From Nocardia speluncae NBRC 108251 (GTDB taxonomy: Bacteria > Actinomycetota > Actinomycetes > Mycobacteriales > Mycobacteriaceae): a DNA stretch of 64,000 nt. Position numbers and translations under genes: made by a program. This document shows, piece after piece, positions 8,280 to 17,594 of the stretch. Where the stretch lies: positions 62,001 to 126,000 of the forward strand of contig NZ_BDBZ01000014.1 of NCBI RefSeq assembly GCF_001613245.1. The letters run 5' to 3'. The first letter of the stretch is position 1. Each line of letters starts with the position of its first letter. The notes beneath the pieces are model-generated. The model worked only from the letters and a program-made list of their open reading frames with translations. It was not told where the DNA came from and searched no databases.

Positions 8280-8585
8280 GTCGACGGTGAGCGAAGGCGG
8301 TTCGCTCAGTCGCCGACAACCATCGGGGCAGCGGACCATCACCGAGACCCCACTGTGCTGGGCGATGTAGGCGGCGTTGCCGGAGACCTCGACCGCGATA
8401 CCTCGGCCGAGCCGCCGGAGGGGACGTCGGCAAACGAGATCGGCGGAGCGTGTACGGACTTACACACTCCGCCGACCTTGGGAGTTCGCGCGGCGGCAAG
8501 CCGAGGCTCGGGCCGAGCCCGCCGCGCCCCTCATCGGTACGGTGGGCCGATTCGCGTCACTCCCGAAAGGTGATCGGGACCGCGG
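8280..8585. other. Convergent intergenic region with hairpins, no gene
   Basis: I see no credible gene between the hydrolase and the allophanate hydrolase 3' end. The region holds two hairpins: 8-base perfect arms at 8288-8308 (TGAGCGAA / TTCGCTCA) and the stronger repeat at 8441-8474 listed separately. Confidence 0.5.
8441..8474. terminator. Bidirectional terminator-like hairpin
   Basis: Arms of 14 bases (CGGCGGAGCGTGTA / TACACACTCCGCCG) pair with one mismatch around a 6-base loop. It lies between the convergent hydrolase and urea-operon ends, where a bidirectional terminator is expected. There is no clear U-tract. Confidence 0.5.
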
Positions 8586-10484
8586 TTACCGATCGGCGTT
8601 CAGATAGTTCTTCCACCCCCCGTACTCGGTGATATCGGTGGCGTCACGTGATGATTCGAAATCGCAGGCGAAGCCCGTGACCCATTCGCCGGAATCCAGC
8701 TCGACCTTGCCCAGTGTCATCGGCGCCGGCAGGTTGCCCAGGAACGTGCCGAGGGCGGCAGGGGAGAGGCGATACAGTTCGCCGGGTAGGGAGCGGCCCC
8801 CGGACCCGACGCGGAGCATTCCGGGTTTCGGCGGGGTGGCGGGTAGCGCGACCATGCGGTACGCCGCCGACGTCGTCACCTCCCCGACGAAGCGGGCGCG
8901 GGCCTGTTCCAGTTGGTGGTGCAGGGGCAGGCCGCGGAGGTGGGCGCCGACTACCAGGAGATCTGTGCCGGTGTCGGTGAGCAGGCTGGAGGGTTCGCCG
9001 AGAAGCCGGGCGGCGAGATCGATGCCGACCTGATCGGCGAAGGCCGGGGTGACGAACATGATGCCGAAGGGGTCCCCGTCGGCGGTGTCTGTGCCCGGCA
9101 CCGCGACTGCGGCCAGGTCGAGGAGGTTGCAGAAATTGGTGAATGTGCCCATCCGGCCGTTGATCGCGATCGGTTCGGCCGCAACCGCTTCGATGGTCGG
9201 GTGCTCGGTGGTGGTGGGCAGCAGTAAGGCGGGGTATTCGGTGAACAGGCGGCGGGCCGTGGCCGCGGCACGGGTGAGGTGATCGAGATCGGCAACGTAG
9301 GAATGCGCGGCGGGGCGGGCGCCGCCGGTAATGATGGCAGAGACCACGGGGTCGGCGCCTGCGGGGCTGCCGCCGAGGAACTCGCCGACGGCGGCGAAGC
9401 GCTGGGCTACGATCGCGCCGTCGTAGAGGAGTGTGGCGGCGTCGAGAAGTTCGGCGATATCGACCGCGGCGATCTCGCCGCCACCGGACCGCCAGCGGTC
9501 GACGGTCGCGTCGAAGGCGGCGCGGTAGGCGGGAGTCAGGGATTTCAGGTTGTCGTCGGTAGGGACGGCGAGGACGGTGTTCGACGGTGCGCCGAGAGGA
9601 GTGTCGGCGGGCCACGGGCGGGAACGAGGATCGGCCGGATCCGGGCCGGTCATCGCGCTCGCGACCTTTGTGGCGAGGGACAGGTCGCGGGCGAAGACAG
9701 TGACGGCGTCGTAGTCGGGGCAGGCGGGGACCACGCCGGTCGTCGGGATCAGTCCCAGGGTCGGTTTGATCCCGACGATGCCGTTCAGCGCCGCCGGGAC
9801 CCGGCCCGAACCGGCGGTATCGGTGCCCAGGGCGGCGTCGACCATGCCGAGGGCGACAGCCACGGCCGAACCGGAACTGCTGCCGCCGGAAACCCGGTCG
9901 GGGAAACGGCTGTTGCGGACAGCACCGTAGGGGCTGCGGGTACCCACGAGGCCGGTGGCGAACTGGTCGAGGTTGGTTTTGCCGAGGACGATCGCGCCCT
10001 GTGCGACCAGCCGGGCGACGGCAGGTGCGGTGTGGTCCGGAGTGCGGGCGAACCCGGGGCAGGCGCAGGTGGTGGGGGTTCCGGCGATATCGATGTTGTC
10101 CTTGACCGCTACGAGAATCCCTGCCAGCGGCAGCTTGTCGCCCTGCCCGACCCGGGCATCGAGCGCCGCGGCCTCGGCCAGGACGTCGGCTTCGGCGCGT
10201 AGCGAGATCCAGATCTCAGGACGGTCGTGCTCGTCGATTGCCCGGTACGCGGCAGCGACTCTGTCGGTTGCCGAAAGGATGGCAACGGCTGCGCCGGTGC
10301 AGTCCCCGGTTCCCACGACGGCCTTACCCGCACCGGCGGCCGCGTCGTCGGCAGCGATCATGTTGTCGGCTGCACGCGGTGCGCTCGCGGCAGCAGGGAG
10401 GACGCCGCTGTCGGCGGCGCGAATTTCGTTGTCGGCCGTCCCGGATGCCTCGGCACCCGCGCCGGCCAGCGGTAGTTTCTCCAT
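8586..10484 (-). CDS. atzF: Allophanate hydrolase
   Basis: This 632-residue enzyme hydrolyses allophanate (urea-1-carboxylate) to ammonia and CO2, the second step of ATP-dependent urea breakdown. The amidase-signature core has the catalytic Lys128 (ILVAVKDNIDIAG), the cis-Ser in SGGSSSGSA (about 203) and nucleophile Ser226 in TDTAGSGRVPAA. The C-terminal part from about residue 460 matches the allophanate-hydrolase-specific domain. The ATG at 10484 has a good AAGGAG site and follows the urea carboxylase stop by 2 bases. An odd Ala/Asp-rich extension of about 65 residues precedes the usual start; a GTG at codon 57 is the alternative. Confidence 0.92.
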   Translation of the reverse strand: MEKLPLAGAGAEASGTADNEIRAADSGVLPAAASAPRAADNMIAADDAAAGAGKAVVGTGDCTGAAVAILSATDRVAAAYRAIDEHDRPEIWISLRAEADVLAEAAALDARVGQGDKLPLAGILVAVKDNIDIAGTPTTCACPGFARTPDHTAPAVARLVAQGAIVLGKTNLDQFATGLVGTRSPYGAVRNSRFPDRVSGGSSSGSAVAVALGMVDAALGTDTAGSGRVPAALNGIVGIKPTLGLIPTTGVVPACPDYDAVTVFARDLSLATKVASAMTGPDPADPRSRPWPADTPLGAPSNTVLAVPTDDNLKSLTPAYRAAFDATVDRWRSGGGEIAAVDIAELLDAATLLYDGAIVAQRFAAVGEFLGGSPAGADPVVSAIITGGARPAAHSYVADLDHLTRAAATARRLFTEYPALLLPTTTEHPTIEAVAAEPIAINGRMGTFTNFCNLLDLAAVAVPGTDTADGDPFGIMFVTPAFADQVGIDLAARLLGEPSSLLTDTGTDLLVVGAHLRGLPLHHQLEQARARFVGEVTTSAAYRMVALPATPPKPGMLRVGSGGRSLPGELYRLSPAALGTFLGNLPAPMTLGKVELDSGEWVTGFACDFESSRDATDITEYGGWKNYLNADR

Positions 10485-10486
10485 GG

Positions 10487-13400
10487 TTATGCCGCTCCTT
10501 CGGATTGGATGGCGACCAGCGGTGCGCCGGTGGTCACTTGGTCGCCCGCGGTGGCGGTGAGCGCGCGGACGGTCCCGGCGACTTCCGCCACCACGGGAAG
10601 TTCCATTTTCATGGCCTCGAGGACGAGCAGAGTGGCGCCCGCCTCGACGTACTCGCCTTCGGTGACCTCGACCCGCCACACATTCGCCATCATGGGGGCG
10701 GTGACGATTTCGCAGCCTTCGGGAAGATCGAGGGTCTCGGCGGGATCGGAGGCCGGATCCGGTTCGGACCGGGCGCTGAGTTCGCCGCTGGCCTCCCAGC
10801 GCTGCCGTTCGGCTGTGAACGCGGCCTGCCGGATTTCCTCGGTTGCAGCGATATCGGAGGCGTGCTCCGCCAGGAATTCGAGATGTTCGGCCATCGCGAA
10901 CTCGCCTACGCTGGTGCGCATCTCGAATCTCCCCGCCGACATATCGGCGCGCATATCGAGCAGCTCGCCGGCCGAGACGGGATACCAGGTGATGCGGTCG
11001 AAGAATCGGAACAGCCACGGCTTACCGGTTTCGAACGGGGCACGCTGCCGATACCCCGACCAGATAGGGACGGTGCGGCCGATGAGCTGGTAGCCGCCGG
11101 GAGATTCCATCCCGTAGACACACAAGTATTTGCCGCCGATACCGACGGCGTCGGAGGGGGTCCAGGTGCGGGCGGGATTGTATTTGGTGGTCGCCAGGCG
11201 GTGGCGCGGGTCCAGGGGGACGGCCAGTGGCGCGCCGAGGTAGACGTCACCGAGGCCGAGCACCATGTATTGGGCGTCGAAGACGATATCGCGGACCTTG
11301 TCGATACTGCCGAGACCGTTGACGCGGCGGATGAATTCGATATTCGACGGCAACCAGGGGGCGTCGGGCCGGACGCCGTGACCGTAGCGTTCGATGGCCT
11401 GCACGATGGTCGGATCGTCGAACGAGAGCGGCAACTCGATATGGCGGCTCGGGACGCGGAGGTCGGCGGTATCGGGGATATCGTCCTCGAGTTCGCCGAG
11501 CAGGCGGACCACGGTGCGCTGATCGATGGCATCGGGGTCGAAATGCAGATGCAGGGAACGTACCCCGGGCGTGATATCGATCAGGCCGGGAACGGCGGCC
11601 TGTTCGAGGCGTTCGCTCAGCGCGTGCACGCGCATACGCAGGCCGAGGTCCAGTTCCATCGGGCCGTATTCGACGAGCACGTTATCGTCGCCGCCGCGCA
11701 GGTATTTGACCTCCGGCGTGCCGGTGCCGGGGTCGCGGCGGCCGAGTACGCCGTTGTCCTGCTCGCGTGAGCCGAGGAATTCGGGGGTGGATACGTTACG
11801 GCCGCGCAGCGCGGGTGACGACCGGAACCCGGCGGCGCGTTCATCGGCGACCGGTACGAAACGCACCTGGTCGCCGGGTCGCATCTGGCCCAGCTTCCAC
11901 CGGTGTGCGGAGACCACTGTGAGCGGGCAGGCGAAACCGCCCAGGCTGGGACCGTCCGGACCGAGCAGGATCGGAGTGTCGCCGGAGAGATTGAGTGCGC
12001 CCACGCTGTACGCGCAGTCGTGCAGATTCGAGGGATGCAGGCCGGCGTCGCCGCCGTCGGTGCGTGACCACGTCGGTTTCGGGCCGGCCAGGCGCAGGCC
12101 GGTACGGTTGGCGTGGGCCTGTACCTGCCAGGTGGCGTCGTAGAACTGGGCGATATCGGCCGGGGTGAAGTAGTCGGGCGCGGGCTGGGGGCCCTCGCCG
12201 ACTCCGACGTACCAGGTGTGGCCGAATTCGGGGCGGTCCTCGGCGGGGATGGGCACGGGGTCGAGTAGACCGCCGGCGTCGGGTTTGATGCCGAGAATAT
12301 CGCCTCCCGCGACGGCGCGGCCGGTGATACCGCCGAAACCGCCGAGGGTGAATGTCGCTGCGCTGCCGTGATAATCGGGGGCCAGGATACCGCCGCGAAC
12401 CGCGAGGTAGGTGCGTAGACCGGTGTCGTGGGGTGCGCCGATATCGAGAACCGAACCGGCGGGCACGGTGATCGGTTCCCACATGGGCACGGGTTCGCCG
12501 TCCACGGTGACCGGCGCTTCGGCGCCGGTGACGCAGACGATCGTGGTGTCGGTGCAGCGTAGGCGCGGACCGAGAAGCGTCGCCTCGAGGCCGTTCTCGC
12601 CGAGCGAATTGCCGACGGCGTGATTGGCGAGCTGGAAGGACAGGTCGTCGAAGGCGCCCGACGGTGGGATCCCGACGTTCCAGAGTCCGAGGCGGCCGGG
12701 ATGGTCCTGGATGGTGGTGGAGACGCCGGCGCGCAGGATCTCCAGGCGGGGACGAATGGTGGCCAGGCTCCCGAGGGTTGCGGTGGTGTGCCGGGCGTCG
12801 AGCATGGGTGAGCTCGTGGCAGCGGCGCGCAACTGGGGCAGGTTGGTGGTGATACCGAACATGCGGGTTTCGTCGAGCGCCGCGCGGAGCCGGTGCAGGG
12901 CCTCGGTGCGGCTCTCACCCGATGTGATGATCTTGGCGATCAGCGGGTCGTAGTAGGGGCTGATTTCGGTACCGGTTTCGACCCAGGTCTCCACCCGCGC
13001 ATCCGCGCCGGGGATCTCGACGCCGGTGAGTGTGCCGGCGCCGGGCCGGTAGTCGTTACCGGGGTCCTCCGCGTAGACACGGGCCTCCACGGCGAAACCG
13101 GTGAGGGGTGGGCCGGCATCCGGTACCTCGTCGAGGAAGGCGGAATCTCCGCCCGCCAGGCGCAGCATCCACTCGACCAGATCTATACCCGTAACGGCCT
13201 CGGTGACCGGATGCTCTACCTGCAGGCGAGTGTTCACCTCCAGGAACGACGCCTCACCGCGGTCCACGTCGTAGAGGAACTCGACAGTCCCGGCGGACCG
13301 GTAGCCCACCTCGCCGAGCAGCTTCCGGCTCGATGCGAGCAGCCGTTCGCTCACGGTATAGGGGAGTCCGGGCGCCGGCGCCTCCTCGATGACCTTCTGA

Positions 13401-14146
13401 TGGCGTCGCTGCAGACTGCAGTCGCGGGTACCCAGGGACACCGCCCGACCCCGTCCGTCCCCGAAGATCTGCACCTCCACGTGCCGGGCACGGGCAACGA
13501 ATCGCTCCAGATACACCGCCGACGACCCGAAGTTGTTCTGCGCCAGCCGGATCACGCGCTGGTAGGTTTCGGTGAGTTCCGCGGGGCCGGCGCAGGCCGC
13601 CATCCCGATACCGCCGCCGCCCCCGGCCGCCTTGAGCATCACCGGATAGCCGATCCGATCGGCCTCCGCCAGCGCCTCGTCCAGCCCCGCGAGCAACCCG
13701 CTCCCGGCAACCAGCGGTACACCCGCCGCCGCGGCGGCCTGGCGGGCACTGTGCTTATCGCCGAAAAGCCGCAGATGTTCGGCGGCCGGCCCGACGAACG
13801 CGATACCCGCCGCCTCCACCTCCGCCGCGAACTCGGCGTTCTCGGAAAGGAACCCGTAACCGGGGTGGATCGCCGTCGCGCCACTGGACAATGCCGCCTC
13901 GATCACGGCTTCGGCGCGCAGATAGGATTCCGCGGCCGGCGCGGGGCCGAGCCGGACCGCGCGATCGGCCATCCGCACATGCCGGGAACCCTCGTCGGCA
14001 TCGGAGAACACCGCGACCGTATCGATCCCCAGCCGCCGCGCGGTGCGCAGAATACGGCAGGCGATCTCACCGCGATTGGCGATCAGCAGACATTCGGGCA
14101 GCGGCGTATGCAGTGGTGTATACAACTGCGGGGCGGTCTCGGTCAC
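10487..14146 (-). CDS. uca: Urea carboxylase (biotin-dependent)
   Basis: This 1219-residue multidomain enzyme makes allophanate from urea, bicarbonate and ATP. The biotin carboxylase part spans about residues 15-465 (IANRGEIACRILRTARRLG, the AAGGGGGIGM glycine loop, EVNTRLQVEHPVTE). KipA-like (about 470-790, TTIQDHPGRLGLWNVG) and KipI-like (about 830-1050) domains follow, typical of urea carboxylase carboxyltransferase regions. A biotinyl domain at the C-terminus carries EAMKME with the biotinylated Lys. The start is GTG with GAGAGGATC upstream. It sits 50 bases after gntR and just before atzF. No carboxyguanidine deiminase (UAAP) genes adjoin it, which favours urea over guanidine as substrate. 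Confidence 0.93.
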   Translation of the reverse strand: MTETAPQLYTPLHTPLPECLLIANRGEIACRILRTARRLGIDTVAVFSDADEGSRHVRMADRAVRLGPAPAAESYLRAEAVIEAALSSGATAIHPGYGFLSENAEFAAEVEAAGIAFVGPAAEHLRLFGDKHSARQAAAAAGVPLVAGSGLLAGLDEALAEADRIGYPVMLKAAGGGGGIGMAACAGPAELTETYQRVIRLAQNNFGSSAVYLERFVARARHVEVQIFGDGRGRAVSLGTRDCSLQRRHQKVIEEAPAPGLPYTVSERLLASSRKLLGEVGYRSAGTVEFLYDVDRGEASFLEVNTRLQVEHPVTEAVTGIDLVEWMLRLAGGDSAFLDEVPDAGPPLTGFAVEARVYAEDPGNDYRPGAGTLTGVEIPGADARVETWVETGTEISPYYDPLIAKIITSGESRTEALHRLRAALDETRMFGITTNLPQLRAAATSSPMLDARHTTATLGSLATIRPRLEILRAGVSTTIQDHPGRLGLWNVGIPPSGAFDDLSFQLANHAVGNSLGENGLEATLLGPRLRCTDTTIVCVTGAEAPVTVDGEPVPMWEPITVPAGSVLDIGAPHDTGLRTYLAVRGGILAPDYHGSAATFTLGGFGGITGRAVAGGDILGIKPDAGGLLDPVPIPAEDRPEFGHTWYVGVGEGPQPAPDYFTPADIAQFYDATWQVQAHANRTGLRLAGPKPTWSRTDGGDAGLHPSNLHDCAYSVGALNLSGDTPILLGPDGPSLGGFACPLTVVSAHRWKLGQMRPGDQVRFVPVADERAAGFRSSPALRGRNVSTPEFLGSREQDNGVLGRRDPGTGTPEVKYLRGGDDNVLVEYGPMELDLGLRMRVHALSERLEQAAVPGLIDITPGVRSLHLHFDPDAIDQRTVVRLLGELEDDIPDTADLRVPSRHIELPLSFDDPTIVQAIERYGHGVRPDAPWLPSNIEFIRRVNGLGSIDKVRDIVFDAQYMVLGLGDVYLGAPLAVPLDPRHRLATTKYNPARTWTPSDAVGIGGKYLCVYGMESPGGYQLIGRTVPIWSGYRQRAPFETGKPWLFRFFDRITWYPVSAGELLDMRADMSAGRFEMRTSVGEFAMAEHLEFLAEHASDIAATEEIRQAAFTAERQRWEASGELSARSEPDPASDPAETLDLPEGCEIVTAPMMANVWRVEVTEGEYVEAGATLLVLEAMKMELPVVAEVAGTVRALTATAGDQVTTGAPLVAIQSEGAA
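14117..14124 (-). promoter_or_regulatory. TGTATACA element near uca start
   Basis: The palindromic octamer TGTATACA lies inside the first codons of the urea carboxylase gene. The same octamer occurs upstream of urtA at 19846-19853, so it could be a second binding site for the operon's GntR regulator. The functional claim is inference only. Confidence 0.25.
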
Positions 14147-14196
14147 GGTCGATCCTCTCGGCGTGGACAGTGCCGGCTACCGGAGTAGCCGGGAAA

Positions 14197-14898
14197 TCAG
14201 GTTTTGGTCGCGCGGGCCAGGCGGGTCAGCTGCAGTACCTGACCGGCTCGGTCGGCCACCACGCGGCGGGATTGGTCTATATGGGCGAGGAGCTGCTCAC
14301 GGCCGTTGTCGAGGTCGCGCGCCAGGACGGCTTCGCCGATGGCGATGTGCTCCTCGATGGTGGCGAGCATGCGGTCGGGGGTCAGATAGTCGAACATCCG
14401 GACCGGGCGGATCCGGGCGTTCACCGTGCGCAGGGCCTCGGTGAGGGCGTGATTACCCGAGGATTCCAGCAGTACGGTGTGGAACTGTTCGTCGGCGTCG
14501 ACGAAACCGGCATCCGGTTCCGGGGGTGCGGTGCGGAAGGCGCGCCACCGGTCGATCTCCGGACCGAGCACGGCCCGGTCGTGGCCCAGCTCCGGATCGT
14601 CGAGGACGCGGGCGATGCCCTGGACTTCCAGCGTGATCCGCAACTCGTAGTAGTCACCCAGGGTGTCCAGCCGCGGCCGGTACGGGAACAGGCCGGCGTC
14701 ACGGCGTTCGACGAGACCGTCGGCCTGCAACCGGGCCAGCGCCTCCCGCACAGGGGTGCGGGAAACGCCGTACCGGTCGGCCAGCCGTTCCTCGCCGAGC
14801 CGCTCGTCCGGTGCCGGCGCACCGCCCATGAGTTCATCGCGCAACGCCTTGTACACAGTGTCGCTACGGGATTCGCGTTTGCTTCGTGGTTCGGTCAC
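14197..14898 (-). CDS. GntR family regulator of urea operon (FadR/FCD type)
   Basis: This 233-residue regulator has an N-terminal winged helix at about 15-75 (DTVYKALRDELMGG, RLGEERLADRYGVSRTPVREALARLQADGLVERR) and a C-terminal helical FCD-type effector domain (AEQFH-like segment DEQFHTVLLESSGN, and the His-rich EEHIAIGEAVLARD). It lies between urtE (10-base gap) and urea carboxylase (50-base gap) in the same direction. It most likely controls uptake and breakdown of urea, with urea or allophanate as candidate effectors. Palindromes at 19844-19865 are candidate operators. Confidence 0.88.
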   Translation of the reverse strand: MTEPRSKRESRSDTVYKALRDELMGGAPAPDERLGEERLADRYGVSRTPVREALARLQADGLVERRDAGLFPYRPRLDTLGDYYELRITLEVQGIARVLDDPELGHDRAVLGPEIDRWRAFRTAPPEPDAGFVDADEQFHTVLLESSGNHALTEALRTVNARIRPVRMFDYLTPDRMLATIEEHIAIGEAVLARDLDNGREQLLAHIDQSRRVVADRAGQVLQLTRLARATKT

Positions 14899-14908
14899 GA
14901 CGCGCAGC

Positions 14909-15607
14909 CTAAAGAGTCATGGCGGCGCGAACGGTGTCGACGGCACCGGCACCACCCTCCCCGGTCGAGGTGACCCGGCCGCTCTCCAGCACGTAGTACC
15001 GGCTCGCCGCCCGCAGCGCGAAACCGATGTGCTGTTCCACCAGCAGCACCCCGAGCCCACCGCGACCCACCAGCTCGGTGATGGTGTTCTCGATCTCGGC
15101 GACCACCGACGGCTGGATGCCCTCGGTGGGTTCGTCGAGGATGAGCATCCGCGGTTCGGTGATGAGTGCGCGGGCGATGGCCAGTTGCTGGCGCTGCCCG
15201 CCGGACAACAGCCCGGCGCGGCGGTCGAGCAGATCCTTCAGCGCGGGAAACAGATCCAGCTGCTCGTCGATCAACGCCGTGCCCCGTTTACGGCCGTCGG
15301 CCACCACGCGCAGATTCTCGGCGGTGGTGAGATGACCGAAGCACTGCTGGCCCTGGGGGACGTAGGCGATTCCCCGTTTGACCCGTCCGCTCGGGCGCAA
15401 CGTGGTGATATCTGCGCCGTCGAAACGGATCCGGCCCCGAGCGGTTTTCACCAGTCCCACCGCTGCGCGCAACAAGGTCGTTTTACCGGCCCCGTTGTGG
15501 CCCATGATTGCGGCGACTCCGTCGGCCGGGACCTCGATCCCGACCCCGTGCACCACTTCGGTGCGGCCGTATCCGGCGTGGACATCGATGAGTTCCAGCA
15601 TCGTCAC
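14909..15607 (-). CDS. urtE: Urea ABC transporter ATP-binding protein UrtE
   Basis: This 232-residue cytoplasmic ATPase energises urea uptake. It shows Walker A GHNGAGKTT (about 36-44), the signature LLSGGQRQQLAIARAL, and the extended Walker B LILDEPTEGIQPSVV, which is characteristic of UrtE, followed by the switch His in VEQHIG. It overlaps urtD by 4 bases and follows the order A-B-C-D-E of known urea transporters. The neighbouring urea carboxylase and allophanate hydrolase support urea over branched-chain amino acids as the substrate. Confidence 0.92.
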   Translation of the reverse strand: MTMLELIDVHAGYGRTEVVHGVGIEVPADGVAAIMGHNGAGKTTLLRAAVGLVKTARGRIRFDGADITTLRPSGRVKRGIAYVPQGQQCFGHLTTAENLRVVADGRKRGTALIDEQLDLFPALKDLLDRRAGLLSGGQRQQLAIARALITEPRMLILDEPTEGIQPSVVAEIENTITELVGRGGLGVLLVEQHIGFALRAASRYYVLESGRVTSTGEGGAGAVDTVRAAMTL

Positions 15608-16485
15608 TCTCCTTGTCCATCGGACCCCCGCGAGGATGCGGCGCCGTCGCGTCTCGCCGCAGCTTCCGCGGCCGGCTCCGGGTGCGGCACACCGGTGCCG
15701 GCGGCGGTACCCAGGTACGCCTCCTGCACGGCGGGATCGGCCTGGACCTCGGCCACCGACCCCTCGGCGAGGATCGCGCCGCGGGCCAGCACCGTCACCG
15801 AGGTGGCGAAGTTGCGCATGAAATCCATATCGTGTTCGACCACCACGACCGTGCGTTCACCACCGATACGGCGCAACAGGTTCCCGGTTTCCTCCCGCTC
15901 CTCCTGGCTCATCCCGGCAACGGGTTCGTCCAGCAGCAGCACCGAGGCGTTCTGAACCAGCAGCATGCCGATTTCGAGCCACTGCTTCTGGCCGTGGGCG
16001 AGCGTTCCGGCGGGTTTGTTCCGCAACTTGCTGAGCCCGATCGTTTCCAGTGCCTGCTCGATCGATTCCGAGACCTCCGCCGGGCGGCGGCGCAGCATCG
16101 TCCAGACCGACCGGCCGGCCCCGGCGGCGATATCCAAATTCTGCAGAACCGACAGTTCCTCGAACACGCTCGCGGTCTGGAAGGTGCGGCCCACACCCAG
16201 CCGGGCTATCTGGTGCACCTTCTTGCCCAGTAGTTCGACCCCGGATTTCTGCACCGACCCGGTGGCCGGTACCAGACCGGTGATCGCGTCGATCATGGTG
16301 GTTTTTCCGGCGCCGTTGGGTCCGATGAGGAACCGCAGGTCACCCTGGAAGAGGGTCAGGTCGACATTCGATACGGCCTTGAATCCGTCGAATTCGACGC
16401 TCAGCCCCCGGACTTCGAGGTAATCGCTGTGCATACCGGCGTTCCCACCGGCCACCGGGGTGGTGATCGTCTCCTGCTGGGTCAT
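15604..16485 (-). CDS. urtD: Urea ABC transporter ATP-binding protein UrtD
   Basis: This 293-residue ATPase is the partner of UrtE in the urea importer. Walker A is GPNGAGKTTMIDAITGL, the signature region reads LAHGQKQWLEIGMLL, and Walker B is VLLLDEPVAGM, all as expected for UrtD. The N-terminal 20 residues and the C-terminal 30 (Ala/Glu-rich, with RRDGAASSRG) extend slightly beyond the core. It overlaps urtC by 4 bases upstream and urtE by 4 bases downstream, so the cluster is translationally coupled. Confidence 0.92.
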   Translation of the reverse strand: MTQQETITTPVAGGNAGMHSDYLEVRGLSVEFDGFKAVSNVDLTLFQGDLRFLIGPNGAGKTTMIDAITGLVPATGSVQKSGVELLGKKVHQIARLGVGRTFQTASVFEELSVLQNLDIAAGAGRSVWTMLRRRPAEVSESIEQALETIGLSKLRNKPAGTLAHGQKQWLEIGMLLVQNASVLLLDEPVAGMSQEEREETGNLLRRIGGERTVVVVEHDMDFMRNFATSVTVLARGAILAEGSVAEVQADPAVQEAYLGTAAGTGVPHPEPAAEAAARRDGAASSRGSDGQGE

Positions 16486-17594
16486 GACACTCCTACCGGG
16501 GTCGCGGCGGCGGGCTGTGGTGCCGGACCGGGTGATGCCGGATCGTCGTCCGCACCCCGGTCCCGCCGCAGCAGGGTGACCAGGCCCGCCAGCCCCGCCG
16601 GGAAGAACCCGACCACGACGATGAAGAGGATGCCCTGCGCATACACCCAGCCGGAGGGGAAGCTCTCCGACAGGCTGGTCTGCGCCCAGGCCACCGCGAT
16701 CGCGCCCAGCACCGGGCCCAGCAGAGTCGTGCGGCCACCGATGGCGACCCCGATGAGGAAGGCGATGGAAGGCACGATCCCGATATCGGCGGGGGAGATG
16801 ATCCCGACGATCGGTACGAACAGCGCCCCGGCGATACCGGCGAACAGCGCGGCCACCGCATACGCGACCACCTTCACATTGGCCGGGTCGTAGCCGAGGA
16901 ACCGCACCCGCTCCTCCTGATCGCGCACAGCGACCAGCAGTTCGCCGTACCGGCTGTACATCAGCTGCCGGGCCAGCGCCACGATCACCAGCAGAGTGCC
17001 CGCGGCGATGAAGAACAGCAGCCGCCGGTTGATCGGATCGTTGAGCGCCAACCCGAAGAAGCTGCGGAACCGGTTGAGTCCGTTACTGCCGCCGGTGGAT
17101 TGCTGCCCCACCAGCAGGATGGCGAAGGCAGCGGCCAGCGCCTGCGACAGGATCGCGAAGTAGGCGCCCTTGACCTTGCGTTTGAACACGCCGAGCCCGA
17201 GCAGAACCGCCACCAGCGGCGGAACGATCAGAATGCCCAGGATCGTCACCACGGGCGACGAGAACGGAATCCAATACGCCGGCAGGTCCCGGATGCCCGC
17301 GATCTGCATGAAATCGGGCACGTCATCACCGCGCAGCCGGGCATCGGAGATTTTCAGGTGCATCGCCATGATGTAGGCGCCGAGCCCGAAGAACACACCC
17401 TGCCCGAGGGTGAGCATTCCGCCCCGCCCCCAGGCCAATCCGATCCCGACCGCGACGATGCCGAAGCAGAGGAACTTACCGAGTAGGTTGAGCCGGAAAT
17501 CGGAGAGCACCGCGGGCGCCACCGCGAACAACAGGACGGCGGCCAGCGCGAACCCCGAATAGACCTTCCAGCGGGTGGTCAGGAATTCCCTCAT
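16482..17594 (-). CDS. urtC: Urea ABC transporter permease UrtC
   Basis: This 370-residue inner-membrane permease is of the LivM-like class, with about ten hydrophobic segments (for example FALAAVLLFAVAPAVL, LGQGVFFGLGAYIMAMHL, GIAGALFVPIVGIISPADIGI). UrtC features include WGRGGMLTLGQGVFFGLGAYIMAMHL and GRTTLLGPVLGAIAVAWAQTSLSE. A charged cytoplasmic tail (LLRRDRGADDDP) ends the protein. It overlaps both urtB and urtD by 4 bases. Confidence 0.92.
   Translation of the reverse strand: MREFLTTRWKVYSGFALAAVLLFAVAPAVLSDFRLNLLGKFLCFGIVAVGIGLAWGRGGMLTLGQGVFFGLGAYIMAMHLKISDARLRGDDVPDFMQIAGIRDLPAYWIPFSSPVVTILGILIVPPLVAVLLGLGVFKRKVKGAYFAILSQALAAAFAILLVGQQSTGGSNGLNRFRSFFGLALNDPINRRLLFFIAAGTLLVIVALARQLMYSRYGELLVAVRDQEERVRFLGYDPANVKVVAYAVAALFAGIAGALFVPIVGIISPADIGIVPSIAFLIGVAIGGRTTLLGPVLGAIAVAWAQTSLSESFPSGWVYAQGILFIVVVGFFPAGLAGLVTLLRRDRGADDDPASPGPAPQPAAATPVGVS

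Noticed and set aside
8280..8585. Possible remnant gene on the minus strand (a VEVSGNAAYIAQHSGVSVMVRC-like reading)
   Set aside because: The stretch is short, has no start or ribosome site and matches no family I recognise; the region is better explained by hairpins.
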